A stretch of 64,000 bases of DNA from Paraburkholderia unamae (GCF_003268775.1 NZ_QLSU01000003.1:290248-354247); one strand, 5' to 3'. Counted from the stretch's first letter, positions 9,453 through 19,277 are shown. A program made the numbers and translations. The notes: a model not told the origin generated them from the letters alone.

Positions 9453-11102
9453 ATGAACGGACTGATGCAACAACGGCAGCTCCTGATCTCCGATTTGATC
9501 GAGCACGCGGCCAGCAACCATGGCGATCAAGAGATCGTATCCAGCCTGGGCGACGGCAATATCCATCGCTATACCTGGTCTGCCGCTCGTGGCCGCGCGA
9601 AGCAGGTTGCAAATCTCGTCCAGTCACTGGGTGTGGCCGTAGGTCAGCGTGTCGCTACGCTCGCCTCGAATACGCACCGCCACCTCGAACTCTACTATGG
9701 GGTTTGCGGCACTGGCGCAGTCCTGACGACCGTGAACCCGCGCCTGTTCACGGAACAGATCGTCTACATCCTGAATCATTCCGGGAGCACGCATGTGTTC
9801 TTCGACGTGAGCCTGGCAAAGCTCGTGGCGGAGATCGCGCCGCAGTGCCCGAATATCAAAGGCTTCATTGCGCTGTGCGAAGCCGGCCAGATGCCTGACC
9901 TCGCTGTTCCCGGCCTCGCCTGCTACGAGTCGCTGATGGCCGGGTGCAGTGACCTCTATGCATGGCCGCAACTCGACGAAAATAGCGCGTCGTCCATGTG
10001 CTATACGTCGGGCACGACGGGCAAGCCCAAGGGTGTTCTGTATAGCCATCGGTCAACCGTACTCCATGCGATGGCCACCTGCATGGCCGACAGCTTTGCC
10101 ATCAGTGCCCGCGACAGCATCCTTCTGATCGTCCCCATGTTCCATGTGAACGGTTGGGGCATCCCGCATTCGTCGGCAATGGCCGGTGCCAAACTCATTC
10201 TGCCGGGCTCGCAACTGTCTGGCGAGAACGTGTACTCGATGCTTCGCGACGAGAAGTGCACCGTTTCCTGCGGCGTCCCCACCGTCTGGCTGTCGCTGCT
10301 CGAGTACGCGGAGAATGTGGACCCGGACCAGCGTCGTCGCGACATCGTAGCGACCCGCGTCCTCTCGGGAGGGTCTGCCGCGCCCCGACGCATTATCGAA
10401 AAGTTCGAGCAGTATTTCGGTGTCTACTTGTGTCAGGCATGGGGTATGACCGAAACGAGTCCTGTCGTGACCGTGAACGTTCCGCTATCCAGGCACGACA
10501 ACCTGACGCTCGATGAGCGCTTCGACCTTCAAATGCTTGCTGGTCGTCCGCTGCCCGGCACCGAAATCGCGATCTTCGACGACGAGGGCAACCGCCTTCC
10601 CCATGACGGTCACACCACCGGTCAATTGAAAGTGCGCGGCCCCTGGATTGCCCGCGCCTATTACAACCGCGAGGACGACGCATGGGACGCGAACGACTGG
10701 TTCGCAACCGGCGACATGGCAACGTTGAACGCCGACGGCTACCTCAAGATCACGGATCGCGCGAAAGACGTCATCAAGTCGGGGGGTGAATGGATTTCGT
10801 CGCTGGACCTGGAAAGCGCGGCGCTCAGCCATCCTGCAATTGAAGAGGCGGCTGTTATCGGTCTGCGCCACTCGCACTGGCAGGAGCGCCCGCTGCTCAT
10901 CGCGGTGAAACGCAACGGCATGGATGTGACGGCTGAAGCCATGCTGGAGCACATGCGTAATCACGTTGCAAAGTGGTGGCTTCCCGATGACGTGGTCTTC
11001 GTGGATGCCCTCCCGCACACCGCAACCGGGAAGCTCTACAAGCTTCCGCTGCGCAAGCAATTCGAGAGTTTCAGGTTCTCGACCGATGTCGAAAATGCTT
11101 AA
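9453..11102 (+). CDS. AMP-forming acyl-CoA synthetase (FadD/long-chain-type)
   Basis: A 549-residue ANL-superfamily ligase that activates a carboxylic acid through an acyl-adenylate to its CoA thioester. The ATP-binding P-loop [11 protein letters not shown] is at about residue 183. Further family motifs are WGMTETSP, the [24 protein letters not shown] region and the terminal catalytic lysine in [13 protein letters not shown]. It begins the plus-strand catabolic operon, divergent from the monooxygenase unit, and precedes an SDR. The likely substrate is the ring-opened or side-chain acid of the island's compound. The second, ADP-forming synthetase at 17178 may act on a different intermediate. 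Confidence 0.92.
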   Translation: MNGLMQQRQLLISDLIEHAASNHGDQEIVSSLGDGNIHRYTWSAARGRAKQVANLVQSLGVAVGQRVATLASNTHRHLELYYGVCGTGAVLTTVNPRLFTEQIVYILNHSGSTHVFFDVSLAKLVAEIAPQCPNIKGFIALCEAGQMPDLAVPGLACYESLMAGCSDLYAWPQLDENSASSMCYTSGTTGKPKGVLYSHRSTVLHAMATCMADSFAISARDSILLIVPMFHVNGWGIPHSSAMAGAKLILPGSQLSGENVYSMLRDEKCTVSCGVPTVWLSLLEYAENVDPDQRRRDIVATRVLSGGSAAPRRIIEKFEQYFGVYLCQAWGMTETSPVVTVNVPLSRHDNLTLDERFDLQMLAGRPLPGTEIAIFDDEGNRLPHDGHTTGQLKVRGPWIARAYYNREDDAWDANDWFATGDMATLNADGYLKITDRAKDVIKSGGEWISSLDLESAALSHPAIEEAAVIGLRHSHWQERPLLIAVKRNGMDVTAEAMLEHMRNHVAKWWLPDDVVFVDALPHTATGKLYKLPLRKQFESFRFSTDVENA

Positions 11103-11112
11103 GGATATGGCT

Positions 11113-12324
11113 ATGCAGGCCCAGAAAACTGTTCTTGTTACGGGATCCGCTTCCGGTATCGGTTATGCGAGCGCCATGCGCTTCGCCAAAGATGGCTGGC
11201 GCTGTGTGCTGGTGGATTACCAGGCTGAAGCGTTGCAGGGTTTGATCGAAAAGATGCCGCAGGCGGGTGAGCCGCACTTGATTCGCGTCGTCAATCTGAT
11301 GGAGCCCGGCGAAATCGCGGCACTGGCCGCGGATATGCCGCATCTCGACGCGATCATCAACAATGCGGGCATGTCGGACAGCACGCAATTGCCGCTCACG
11401 GCAATGACGCAAGAACAGTTTGCGCCCCTCGTCCGTCTGAATCTGGATGCGCCCCGCCTGATTTTCCAGGCGCTGGAAGCGAAGCTCAAGCCACATGGCC
11501 GCGTCGTCAATGTCTCGTCGGGTGCCGGGCTGCATGCGATCCCGTTCCGTGGCGCCTACTCGCCCACGAAGACCGGCGTTATCGCATTCACGAAAGCGCT
11601 CGCCCATGCTCGTCCGGATCTCGGCGTGACGGCCCTGTGCCCGGGTTTTGTCCGCACGGAAATCGTGCGCCGCCTGATTGAATCGGGCCGTCTCGATCCC
11701 GCTCGCGCCGCTGGCAAGACCCCGCTCGGTCGTATTGCCGAGCCGGTCGAACTGGCCGAAGCCTTGTTCTTCCTGGGTAGCGAAGGCGCTCGCCCGCTCT
11801 CCGGTTCCGCTGTGTCGGTGGACGGTGCGGCCTCGGTGTACGGAGGGTCCGTCCAATGCGCCCCGGCCGAATATGACGTCCTGGCCATGGATACGGAAAC
11901 GACCATCGCCGTCGTGGGTAATGCCCCGGACTCCAGCCAAAACTGGATGTCGCTACAGACTGAAAATAAGGACGCCAGGTACCAATCGGTTATTGACGCA
12001 TCCGTGCTGAACGCACCGGATGGCCAGCGCCTGAACGCGGCACATGAAGCGGCAAAGCGATTCGCTCAGTCCCATACGCAAAATGCAAGCCTGACGCTCC
12101 TGCTCCCCACGCAGACCAACGACTGGGCGACCTGCGGTGACGAAGCGGCAGCACGCATGTTCGTCGCGGCACAGGCTTGCGAATGGGGCTCGAAGGGTTT
12201 GCGCATCAACTCGCTCGAAGTCCACACGCATACCCCGGTCGCCGAGGTGCAGCCCATCGCCCGCTACATGGCGAGCGCGGCGGCGCAATTCCTGACCGGC
12301 CAGTCGTGGACGATAGCGCGCTAA
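11113..12324 (+). CDS. Double-length short-chain dehydrogenase/reductase (SDR)
   Basis: A 403-residue protein where classical SDRs have about 250. The first half is a complete SDR: TGSASGIG cofactor motif, NNAG at about residue 92, the catalytic serine in NVSSGAG, YSPTK as Tyr-x3-Lys, and a C-terminal SVDGA segment. Residues from about 265 look like a second, degenerate SDR. It lacks the glycine motif and Tyr-x3-Lys but ends LRINSLEVHTHTPVAEV and QFLTGQSWTI, as SDR C-termini do. AAGGA at 11101-11105 favours the ATG at 11113 (ATG 11107 is possible). It directly follows the acyl-CoA synthetase. Confidence 0.85.
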   Translation: MQAQKTVLVTGSASGIGYASAMRFAKDGWRCVLVDYQAEALQGLIEKMPQAGEPHLIRVVNLMEPGEIAALAADMPHLDAIINNAGMSDSTQLPLTAMTQEQFAPLVRLNLDAPRLIFQALEAKLKPHGRVVNVSSGAGLHAIPFRGAYSPTKTGVIAFTKALAHARPDLGVTALCPGFVRTEIVRRLIESGRLDPARAAGKTPLGRIAEPVELAEALFFLGSEGARPLSGSAVSVDGAASVYGGSVQCAPAEYDVLAMDTETTIAVVGNAPDSSQNWMSLQTENKDARYQSVIDASVLNAPDGQRLNAAHEAAKRFAQSHTQNASLTLLLPTQTNDWATCGDEAAARMFVAAQACEWGSKGLRINSLEVHTHTPVAEVQPIARYMASAAAQFLTGQSWTIAR

Positions 12325-12357
12325 ATCGCGGGTATTCAATAAAAAATGGAGACGCGG

Positions 12358-13122
12358 ATGGAGCAGTCGGTGGAACAAAAACGGATCAAGGACAAGTTCA
12401 TTGCCGCACGCGGATACTGGCGCCCCTGGACCGATACCATTCTGAATCTCCATCCCGCCTTCCTTGAGCGGTATGCGGATTATGCGGGTCAGCCTGCAAG
12501 GAAAGGCCCGCTCAGCCCCCGGATGGTGGAACTTGTTTATGTGGCGCTCGACGCTTCATCGGCTCACATGTACGGGCCGGGTCTGACGACCCATCTCAAG
12601 GGGGCATTGAATGCGGGTGCAACACCTTTTGATGTGCTCGACGTGCTGCATCTGGTGGCCATGCAGGGGCTGGAGGCCGTTTATGCCGGCACTGCGATTC
12701 TTGCCGAAGAACTTGATGCCCAGAAGCCGGACAACAGCCAATCCAACGGCGTTCCGATTGGTGACGAATTCAAGGCCGCTCATCCGGTCGCTGCCTCATT
12801 GATCGAAGACCTCGCGCGGTTCGATGCAGAGTACGCGCAGGTTGTGATGGACTTTATTGAATTTGGCGGCACGGGCAAAGGTTTGAGCGATAACGAACGC
12901 CTGCTCGTTCAGATCGCATTGAATGCATGCTTCACCGCGTTTAATCCCGAAGCTGTGCGCCTCCATATTCGCGCCGCTTTGAACAAGGGCATTCCTGCAT
13001 CGGAGATTCTCCAGGTTATTCAGCTTGGCGCGCATCTTTCCGTGCATGGCACTGCCTTGGGCGCAATCTCACTTAACGAAATCATCGAATCCGCCGAGGG
13101 GCAAGGTCATGAGTCACAGTGA
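12358..13122 (+). CDS. Tandem carboxymuconolactone-decarboxylase (CMD/AhpD-fold) family protein
   Basis: A 254-residue protein with two CMD-like repeats, at about 40-125 (ELVYVALDASSAHMYGPG, HLKGALNAGAT, EVLDVL-like helices) and 155-245 (LLVQIALNACF, HIRAALNKGIP, EILQVIQLGA). Peroxidase-type members carry a redox Cys-x2-Cys; neither repeat does, so a disulfide-reductase role is unlikely. GGAGA positions the ATG at 12358 better than the ATG at 12346, which has no ribosome-binding site. Similar tandem proteins occur in catabolic clusters with no assigned activity. The 3' end overlaps the next SDR by 14 bases. Confidence 0.82.
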   Translation: MEQSVEQKRIKDKFIAARGYWRPWTDTILNLHPAFLERYADYAGQPARKGPLSPRMVELVYVALDASSAHMYGPGLTTHLKGALNAGATPFDVLDVLHLVAMQGLEAVYAGTAILAEELDAQKPDNSQSNGVPIGDEFKAAHPVAASLIEDLARFDAEYAQVVMDFIEFGGTGKGLSDNERLLVQIALNACFTAFNPEAVRLHIRAALNKGIPASEILQVIQLGAHLSVHGTALGAISLNEIIESAEGQGHESQ

Positions 13123-13921
13123 AAATTCCATGTCCTGGCTGGGCTTCTCCGGACGGACTTGCGTAGTCACCGGCGGTGCGGGCGGTATCGGCTCGGAAAC
13201 GGCGAGGCAAATGGCGGCTGCGGGCGCGAAAGTCGCGATCCTGGATCGGACCAGCGAAATCTGCGCTGACGTCCTCAACGACATTCTGCTGGCTGGCGGC
13301 ACCGCGATCGCCGTCGGCTGTGATGTATCTGACGCCGCTTCTGTTGCGCTTGCCGCCGAGACGGTGTTGCGCGAACTCGGCCCCGCTCAAGTTCTGGTCA
13401 ACAACGCAGGTATCGGCGGCGGTGGCCGCGTCGCCCTGCTCGATGCCTCGCTCGATGAATGGCAGCGTCTGCTGTCAATCAATCTGACGGGCGCTTTCCT
13501 CTGCGCACAGGCATTCGGCGCTCAAATGCGCGATGCGGGCAAAGGCGGAACCATGGTGCATGTTGCGTCTATCGGCGGGGACATCGCCATTCCCAAGGGC
13601 ATCGCCTATAGCGTGAGCAAAGCCGGCGTCCTGATGCTCTCCAAACAGCTTTGCCTGGAACTCGCCCAATATGGCATTCGCAGTAATTGCGTGAGTCCTG
13701 GCCTGGTACGCACGCCCATGAGCGAAGCTTATTACCAGGACGAAAGCCGTTTGCGCGCGCGCAATGAGGCCGTACCCAGTGGCCGGATTGCCACCTCAAT
13801 TGACATGGCAGAGGCGATTCTCTTTTTGGCCAGCGATCGATCCAGTTACGTCAATGGCGAAGACCTATTGATCGATGGCGGTTTGAGCCAGGTTGTCATG
13901 GCAAACATTCCGCGCGTCTGA
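13109..13921 (+). CDS. Short-chain dehydrogenase/reductase (SDR)
   Basis: A 270-residue classical SDR: TGGAGGIG dinucleotide motif near residue 22, NNAGIG, catalytic Ser in HVASIGG, YSVSK as Tyr-x3-Lys, and a C-terminal FLASDRSSYVNGEDLLIDGG. It would oxidise a hydroxyl to a ketone (or the reverse) with NAD(P). The ATG at 13109 has a GGGGCAAGG ribosome-binding site inside the end of the preceding gene; an ATG at 13130 is the alternative. It may act on a cyclic alcohol or as a 3-hydroxyacyl-CoA dehydrogenase, since no dedicated one is seen in the island. Confidence 0.9.
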   Translation: MSHSENSMSWLGFSGRTCVVTGGAGGIGSETARQMAAAGAKVAILDRTSEICADVLNDILLAGGTAIAVGCDVSDAASVALAAETVLRELGPAQVLVNNAGIGGGGRVALLDASLDEWQRLLSINLTGAFLCAQAFGAQMRDAGKGGTMVHVASIGGDIAIPKGIAYSVSKAGVLMLSKQLCLELAQYGIRSNCVSPGLVRTPMSEAYYQDESRLRARNEAVPSGRIATSIDMAEAILFLASDRSSYVNGEDLLIDGGLSQVVMANIPRV

Positions 13922-13966
13922 TTCATCGTATGCGCAGTACCCGCACTTAACAAAGGAATTAGGAAA

Positions 13967-14740
13967 ATGGAATTCAATACCCTCCTCGTTGAGATCAAGG
14001 ACAAGATCGCCCTCGTTACGCTCAACCGTCCGGAAAAGCGCAACGCCCAGAACGCCGAAATGCGTAATGACATCATCGACTGTTTCGACGTGCTCGGCGC
14101 GCGTGACGACGTGTCGGTCATCGTTGTGACGGGTGCGGGTTCCGCGTTCTCGGCGGGCGCCGACATCAGCGATCGCAAGGACCTCTCGCAGCCTGGCGCG
14201 TTCCCGAAACATCACCGTGTCGTCCGTGAATCGGCGTATGCGATCCGCGAATGCCCGAAGCCCATCATTGCCGCCATCAACGGCGCGGCCATGGGCGCCG
14301 GCTTCGGCATCGTGATGAACTCTGACATCTGGGTTGCGTCGGAAGACGCTTATGTCTCGATGCCGGAGATCAACGTCGGCCTGGCGGGCGGCGTCTCGTT
14401 CCTGAACCGCATTTTCGGCCAATCGCGCGCCCGCCGCATGTTCTACACGGGCATGAAAGTCACGGGTCGTGAACTGTTTCGCCTCGGCCTCGTGGAAGCG
14501 TGCACGACGAAGGAAGAACTGCTGCCCTTCGCGATGGAAATCGCCCGGGAAATCGCTTCGAAGTCGCCCATCGCTTTGCGTCTCGCGAAGGAAGCGGCGC
14601 GCATGACCGAAAACATGCCGCTGCGTGAAGCCTATCGCTACGAGCAGGGCAACACCGAATTCCTGTCGAAAACCGAAGACTCGAAGGAAGCGCAACGTGC
14701 CTTCCTCGAAAAGCGTGCTCCGGTGTACGTGGGCCGCTAA
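13967..14740 (+). CDS. Enoyl-CoA hydratase/isomerase, paralogue 1
   Basis: A 257-residue crotonase-fold protein. Features are the VTLNRPEKRNA N-terminal motif, the oxyanion-hole segments SAFSAGADISD and AAINGAAMGAGFG, and the MPEINVGLAGG segment. It adds water to or isomerises an enoyl-CoA in a beta-oxidation-like sequence. AAGGAATTAGGAAA precedes the ATG. It is clearly paralogous to 29105-29899: both share PEINVGLAGG, IASKSPIAL and end FLEKRAPVxxGR. It stands between the SDR and the fused acyl-CoA dehydrogenase. Confidence 0.92.
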   Translation: MEFNTLLVEIKDKIALVTLNRPEKRNAQNAEMRNDIIDCFDVLGARDDVSVIVVTGAGSAFSAGADISDRKDLSQPGAFPKHHRVVRESAYAIRECPKPIIAAINGAAMGAGFGIVMNSDIWVASEDAYVSMPEINVGLAGGVSFLNRIFGQSRARRMFYTGMKVTGRELFRLGLVEACTTKEELLPFAMEIAREIASKSPIALRLAKEAARMTENMPLREAYRYEQGNTEFLSKTEDSKEAQRAFLEKRAPVYVGR

Positions 14741-14819
14741 TCAACCGGACAGTTAAACGATCTGTGGCGACGAAACTGAAACTGGTTTAGTCGTCCTATT
14801 CGATTGCATAGAGTTAATC

Positions 14820-17117
14820 ATGAGTGAAATGGATCAAGCGCGGGACGAAGCATTCTATGCTGTGTTTCGCAAGGAAATCGCCGACTATATCGAAGCCAAT
14901 GTGCCCGCCGAAGTGCGCGCCGCAACGCGCGCAAACAAGAAGCTGGGCCGCAAGCTCCTGAGCCAATACACGGCGGCGATGGCCAAGGGCGGCCTCGGCT
15001 ATTCCGCGCCGGGCTGGAGCAAAGCGTTCGGCGGTCCGGGTTGGGATGTCATGCAGCGCCTGATCTTCGAAGAAGTGACGGCGGCAATGGACTGTCCGCA
15101 GTTGTATCACCACGGCATTGGCCACATTGGCCCCGTCATCCAGGCATTCGGCACCGACGAGCAGAAAGCACGCTTCCTGCCGCCGATCATCGACGGTTCG
15201 GAATGGTGGTGCCAGGGCTATTCGGAACCGGGCGCCGGCTCCGATCTGGCCTCCCTCAAGACCGCTGCTGTGCTGGACGAAGCCGGTGAGCATTACATCG
15301 TCAACGGCCAGAAGATCTGGACGTCGCACGCCCAGGAAGCGGACATCATGTACACGCTCGTGCGCACGAGCAACGAAGGCAAGCGTCAGGAAGGCATCAC
15401 CCTGCTCCTGATCCCGATGAACACGCCGGGCATCGAAGTTCGCCCGATTCACACGATTGACCAGTGGCACCACGTCAACGAAGTGTTCCTGAAGGACGTC
15501 AAGGTGCCGGTGTTCAATCGCATCGGCGCCGAAGGCCAGGGCTGGTCGTACGGCAAATTCCTGCTCGACCGCGAACGTCTGAGCCCGGCACTGATGCCGC
15601 GCCTGCTCCGTCACGTTCAGCAAGTGACCGAACTGGTTCAGGACAAGATCAAGGAAAAGGGCGCCACCCCGTCGCTGCTGAAGGCACTCGACCGCTTGCT
15701 CGAAGTCGAAGCCGGTACATACGGTACGCGTGAAATCCTGCTGTCGGCAATCAAGGAGGACATGGCTGGCACGCTTCAGTCGTCCAAGTCTTCCGCGCTG
15801 AAAATGGCGTGCTCGAAGCAGAGCCAGGAAGTCACGTCGATTGCGATGGACGTGCTCGGGCCCGAATACGCTGCTCGCCTCCTCCCGCTGCTGCCGCTGG
15901 CAACGACGGAAGACGAGCTGAACCTCGAGCGCAACTTCGTCCATACGTACCTGTTCTACCGTTCGCGTACGCTCGCGGGCGGCTCGACCGAAGTCCAGAA
16001 GAACATCATCGCCAAGTCGATCATGGGCGCGGGCTATGCGGTGAGCAACATGTTCCAGGGCGACATGTTCGACTCGTCGGCGCGCCTCGCCGCTGCGGCT
16101 GAAACGCAGAAGGGCAACGCCGTCGAAGGCAAAGCCTCGGGCAAGTGGCAACAAGCCCTCGAACTGGGCTGGCAGTCGGTTCTGGTTTCGGAAGACAACG
16201 GTGGCGTCGGCGCGACGCTCGCGGACCTCGCAGGCATCGTTGAAGCGGCCTCGCGTTACACGAACGTGACGCCGCTGGTCGAGCGTTGTGCCGTGGCGCC
16301 GGTTCTTCTCGAAGCAGCGGCCGCGGCACCGATCGTCGGTCCGGTGCTCGAGCAACTGCTGAGCGGCGAAGCTTCGGTGTCGCCGGTTCTGCAATCGAAG
16401 TCGGGCGCGCCTCTCCAGGCGGCTACGGTCAGCCTGGAAGGCAACGTGCTGCGCGGCGCGATCCGCGGTTCGAACGAAAGCGAACCTGCAACGCACCTCG
16501 TCTTCAACGCGTCTACCGCAGACGGCCAGGCTTTGGTGCTGATCGCGCGTTCGCGTCTGGCTGATCGCGCCCGGTTCTTCGGTGGCATCGACGGTACGGT
16601 GATCGTCGATTACACGGTGGACGGCCTCGAAGTCAGCGACGACGAAATCGTTCTGGTCGGCGCGGCGGCTAATGTCGCGGTCAACCAGGCGCTGCAAATC
16701 GGCGCACTGCTGTCATGCGTCCAGATCGTCGGCGCGGTCGGCGCCAAGGTCGAACAGACGATCCAGTACCTCAACGACCGCGTGCAGTTCGGCAAGCCGC
16801 TGGCTGTCCACCAGGTGCTTCAGCACAGCGTCGTGGATTGCTATGTGGCCTACGAAGGCATCAAGGGTCAAGTCGCTCGCCTGATCGAAGGCTTCAACGG
16901 TAGCGATGACTGCGCGATCGACCGCCTGGTCGTGCTGACCAAGATGTTCTGCGCGGGCGTCGCCAAGGACGTTGGCCACGCGGTTATCCAGATGCACGGC
17001 GGCATGGGTATGACGGTCGAAATGCCTGCAACCCAACTCTGCATGCAGTCGCGCACCGCAGCGGAGCGGTTCGGCAACCGTAGCCAATGTCTCGATTGGC
17101 TCGTCGCACAAGTCTGA
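14820..17117 (+). CDS. Fused double acyl-CoA dehydrogenase
   Basis: A 765-residue protein made of two acyl-CoA dehydrogenase units; single-unit enzymes have about 380-400. The first unit (about 1-400) keeps YSEPGAGSDLASL and WTSHA flavin/substrate motifs. The usual C-terminal catalytic Glu of YEG is replaced in LAGGSTEVQ, but Glu252 in LLDRERLSPA sits where isovaleryl-CoA-dehydrogenase-type enzymes carry the base. The second unit (about 410-765) keeps RVQFGKPLAVHQ and VIQMHGGMGMT. This resembles fused FadE34-type and heteromeric steroid-catabolism dehydrogenases, which act on bulky ring-linked acyl-CoAs. It is followed by an intercistronic hairpin and the ADP-forming synthetase. Confidence 0.9.
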   Translation: MSEMDQARDEAFYAVFRKEIADYIEANVPAEVRAATRANKKLGRKLLSQYTAAMAKGGLGYSAPGWSKAFGGPGWDVMQRLIFEEVTAAMDCPQLYHHGIGHIGPVIQAFGTDEQKARFLPPIIDGSEWWCQGYSEPGAGSDLASLKTAAVLDEAGEHYIVNGQKIWTSHAQEADIMYTLVRTSNEGKRQEGITLLLIPMNTPGIEVRPIHTIDQWHHVNEVFLKDVKVPVFNRIGAEGQGWSYGKFLLDRERLSPALMPRLLRHVQQVTELVQDKIKEKGATPSLLKALDRLLEVEAGTYGTREILLSAIKEDMAGTLQSSKSSALKMACSKQSQEVTSIAMDVLGPEYAARLLPLLPLATTEDELNLERNFVHTYLFYRSRTLAGGSTEVQKNIIAKSIMGAGYAVSNMFQGDMFDSSARLAAAAETQKGNAVEGKASGKWQQALELGWQSVLVSEDNGGVGATLADLAGIVEAASRYTNVTPLVERCAVAPVLLEAAAAAPIVGPVLEQLLSGEASVSPVLQSKSGAPLQAATVSLEGNVLRGAIRGSNESEPATHLVFNASTADGQALVLIARSRLADRARFFGGIDGTVIVDYTVDGLEVSDDEIVLVGAAANVAVNQALQIGALLSCVQIVGAVGAKVEQTIQYLNDRVQFGKPLAVHQVLQHSVVDCYVAYEGIKGQVARLIEGFNGSDDCAIDRLVVLTKMFCAGVAKDVGHAVIQMHGGMGMTVEMPATQLCMQSRTAAERFGNRSQCLDWLVAQV

Positions 17118-17133
17118 GCCCGACTTGATTCAG

Positions 17134-17156
17134 GCTCCCCGGCGTGACCGGGGAGC
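17134..17156 (+). repeat. Intercistronic hairpin
   Basis: GCTCCCCGG (17134-17142), five bases, CCGGGGAGC (17148-17156) form a perfect 9-bp stem between the dehydrogenase and synthetase genes. There is no U-run, so it looks more like an mRNA-stabilising or partial-termination element than a full terminator. Confidence 0.6.
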
Positions 17157-17177
17157 ACTCGACCTTATTCGAATACC

Positions 17178-19277
17178 ATGACCTCTTCTACTCTCAGCGC
17201 ATTGTTTGACGCAAAATCGGTGGCCGTTATCGGCGCCTCGTCGGATCCCGACCGTATCGGCGGTCGCGTACTGCGGTTCCTTCGCGAATCCGGCTATCAG
17301 GGCACATTGTTCCCGATTAACCGCAGCGGTTCGGAAATTCAGGGGCTCCCCGCGTACCCGTCGATCCTCGACACGCCCGAAGTTCCGGATCAAGCGATCA
17401 TCGTGGTACCCACCGGCGGCGTGGAATCGGCATTGCGCGATGCAATCCAGAAGGGTGTCAAGTCCGTGGTCGTCCTGACCGCGGGTTTTGCCGAAATCAA
17501 CGCAGAAGGCCGCGCCGTTCAAGACCGTATGGCCGCGATGTGCAAGGCCTCGGGCGTTCGCATGGTCGGTCCGAACTCGCTCGGTCTGCTAAACGTTGAA
17601 TCGCGCCTGTTCTCGACGTTCTCGGTCGTGCTCTACGGCATCAGCCCGAAGGCCGGCAATATCGCGCTGGCTACGCAGTCGGGCGCCTTCGGTTCGGCTT
17701 TGTACGGCGCGGCCACGCTGCGCGGCATGGGCTTCAGCAAGATCGTGGCCACGGGCAACGAAGCCGACGTCGATGTCGCCGAAGCCATCGACTATCTGGC
17801 TGAAGATCCGGGCACCAAGGTCATCATGGCCGCGCTTGAATCGGCCAAGGACGGTCAGAAACTGCGTCGTGCCCTGCTGAAAGCCGCCAAGGCTCAAAAG
17901 CCGGTCATTATCATGAAGGTCGGTCGCTCCGAACTCGGCGCCGCCGCTGCGGCAACCCACACGGGTTCGCTGGCCGGCAACGACGCGGCCTACGACGCCG
18001 TTTTCGCCGAGTGCGGCGCGTATCGCGCCCAGTCGCAGGAAGCAATGCTGGACGTCGCGTACCTGATCTCGACCACGGGTCATCTGCCGGTCAACAACGA
18101 ACTGGGCGTTCTCACGTCGTCGGGTGGCATTGGCGTGATGGTCGCAGACGCATGCGGCGATTCCGGCCTCACGATGCCGGCCCTGCCTGAAGCCGCCAGA
18201 ACGGCGATGCTTGAACTGCTGCCGTTCGCCGTCGCGGCGAATCCGCTGGACGTGACCGCCCAAATCACATCGGTCAAGAACGGCACGGTCCGCGCTCTGG
18301 ACATCATGCTCTCGAACAGCAGCTATGGCACCACGCTGGCGTATCTGGCGTCGGCGGGCCTGGCGCCTGCATCGTTCAAGACCAATTACGAGCAGCCGTT
18401 TACCGAGCTCAAGGCCCGGCACCCGGAACGCGACGTCATCGTGGTCACGCTCTCCGTGCCCGAAGTTGACCGCGAGCTTGAAAAAATCGGCATTCCGGTC
18501 TTCAACGACGCAACGCGCGCCACGCTGGCACTGGGTGCGGCCGCAACGATCCGCGCACGTTGGGCGAACCTCTACGAACCGGCCGAAGCAAAGCGCGAGG
18601 CGTATAAGCTCGGCGACGTGAGCACCGAAGCCCTGGCCAAGGAAGCATTGGCCGAAGCCGGTCTGCCGGTGCCGCAAGATGTCCTGGCCATCAACGCCGA
18701 TGCTGCGGTTGCCGCTGCCGATGCAATGGGCTACCCCGTGGTGCTCAAGATCGTGAGCCCGCAAATCGTGCACAAGACCGAGGTGGGCGGCGTCATTCTG
18801 AACGTCAAGAACGCCGACGCCGTGCGTGCAGCCCACCAGCAGATCCTGGACAGCGTGCATGTCCACGTACCTGACGCACAGATCGACGGCATCCTCGTGT
18901 GCCCGATGATCGTAGGCGGCACCGAAATGATCCTCGGGGTGAACAACGACGCAACCTTTGGCCCGATGATTCTCGTGGGCGCCGGTGGTGTCAATACCGA
19001 ACTGTACAAGGACGTGTCCCTGGTCTCCGCTCCCCTCACGCAAGCGCGCGCGCGTCAGGCGATCGACAGGGTGAAGGCTACGGCACTCCTGAAAGGCTGG
19101 CGTGGTTCAGCGCCCAAGGACATGGACGCACTGGTCACGGCAATGGTCAAACTCTCGGACTTCGCGATGAATCATCCGGAAGTCATGAGTGTGGACGTCA
19201 ATCCGCTTGTCGTGCGTGAAGCCAGTGCCGCAGTGCTCGACGCTGTGATCATCAAGCATCCTGAAGCGGCGCTTTAA
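17178..19277 (+). CDS. ADP-forming (NDP-forming) acyl-CoA synthetase
   Basis: A 699-residue fusion with the domain order of ADP-forming acetyl/acyl-CoA synthetases. It has a CoA-binding domain (SVAVIGASSDPDRIGG), a succinyl-CoA-ligase-like flavodoxin domain with the phosphorylated His in ATHTGSLAGND (about residue 260), then a C-terminal ATP-grasp domain from about residue 480 (GYPVVLKIVSPQIVHKTEVGG, GAGGVNTELYKDVS). It converts acyl-CoA + ADP + Pi to acid + ATP + CoA, or the reverse. It is the second CoA ligase in the island and could make or hydrolyse the CoA ester of a late intermediate. Confidence 0.92.
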   Translation: MTSSTLSALFDAKSVAVIGASSDPDRIGGRVLRFLRESGYQGTLFPINRSGSEIQGLPAYPSILDTPEVPDQAIIVVPTGGVESALRDAIQKGVKSVVVLTAGFAEINAEGRAVQDRMAAMCKASGVRMVGPNSLGLLNVESRLFSTFSVVLYGISPKAGNIALATQSGAFGSALYGAATLRGMGFSKIVATGNEADVDVAEAIDYLAEDPGTKVIMAALESAKDGQKLRRALLKAAKAQKPVIIMKVGRSELGAAAAATHTGSLAGNDAAYDAVFAECGAYRAQSQEAMLDVAYLISTTGHLPVNNELGVLTSSGGIGVMVADACGDSGLTMPALPEAARTAMLELLPFAVAANPLDVTAQITSVKNGTVRALDIMLSNSSYGTTLAYLASAGLAPASFKTNYEQPFTELKARHPERDVIVVTLSVPEVDRELEKIGIPVFNDATRATLALGAAATIRARWANLYEPAEAKREAYKLGDVSTEALAKEALAEAGLPVPQDVLAINADAAVAAADAMGYPVVLKIVSPQIVHKTEVGGVILNVKNADAVRAAHQQILDSVHVHVPDAQIDGILVCPMIVGGTEMILGVNNDATFGPMILVGAGGVNTELYKDVSLVSAPLTQARARQAIDRVKATALLKGWRGSAPKDMDALVTAMVKLSDFAMNHPEVMSVDVNPLVVREASAAVLDAVIIKHPEAAL

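Noticed and set aside
14814..16697. Minus-strand open frame of about 627 codons opposite the acyl-CoA dehydrogenase
   Set aside because: Composition is that of an antisense frame (Arg/His/Val-rich), with no recognisable motif, while the plus strand encodes a clear fused dehydrogenase.
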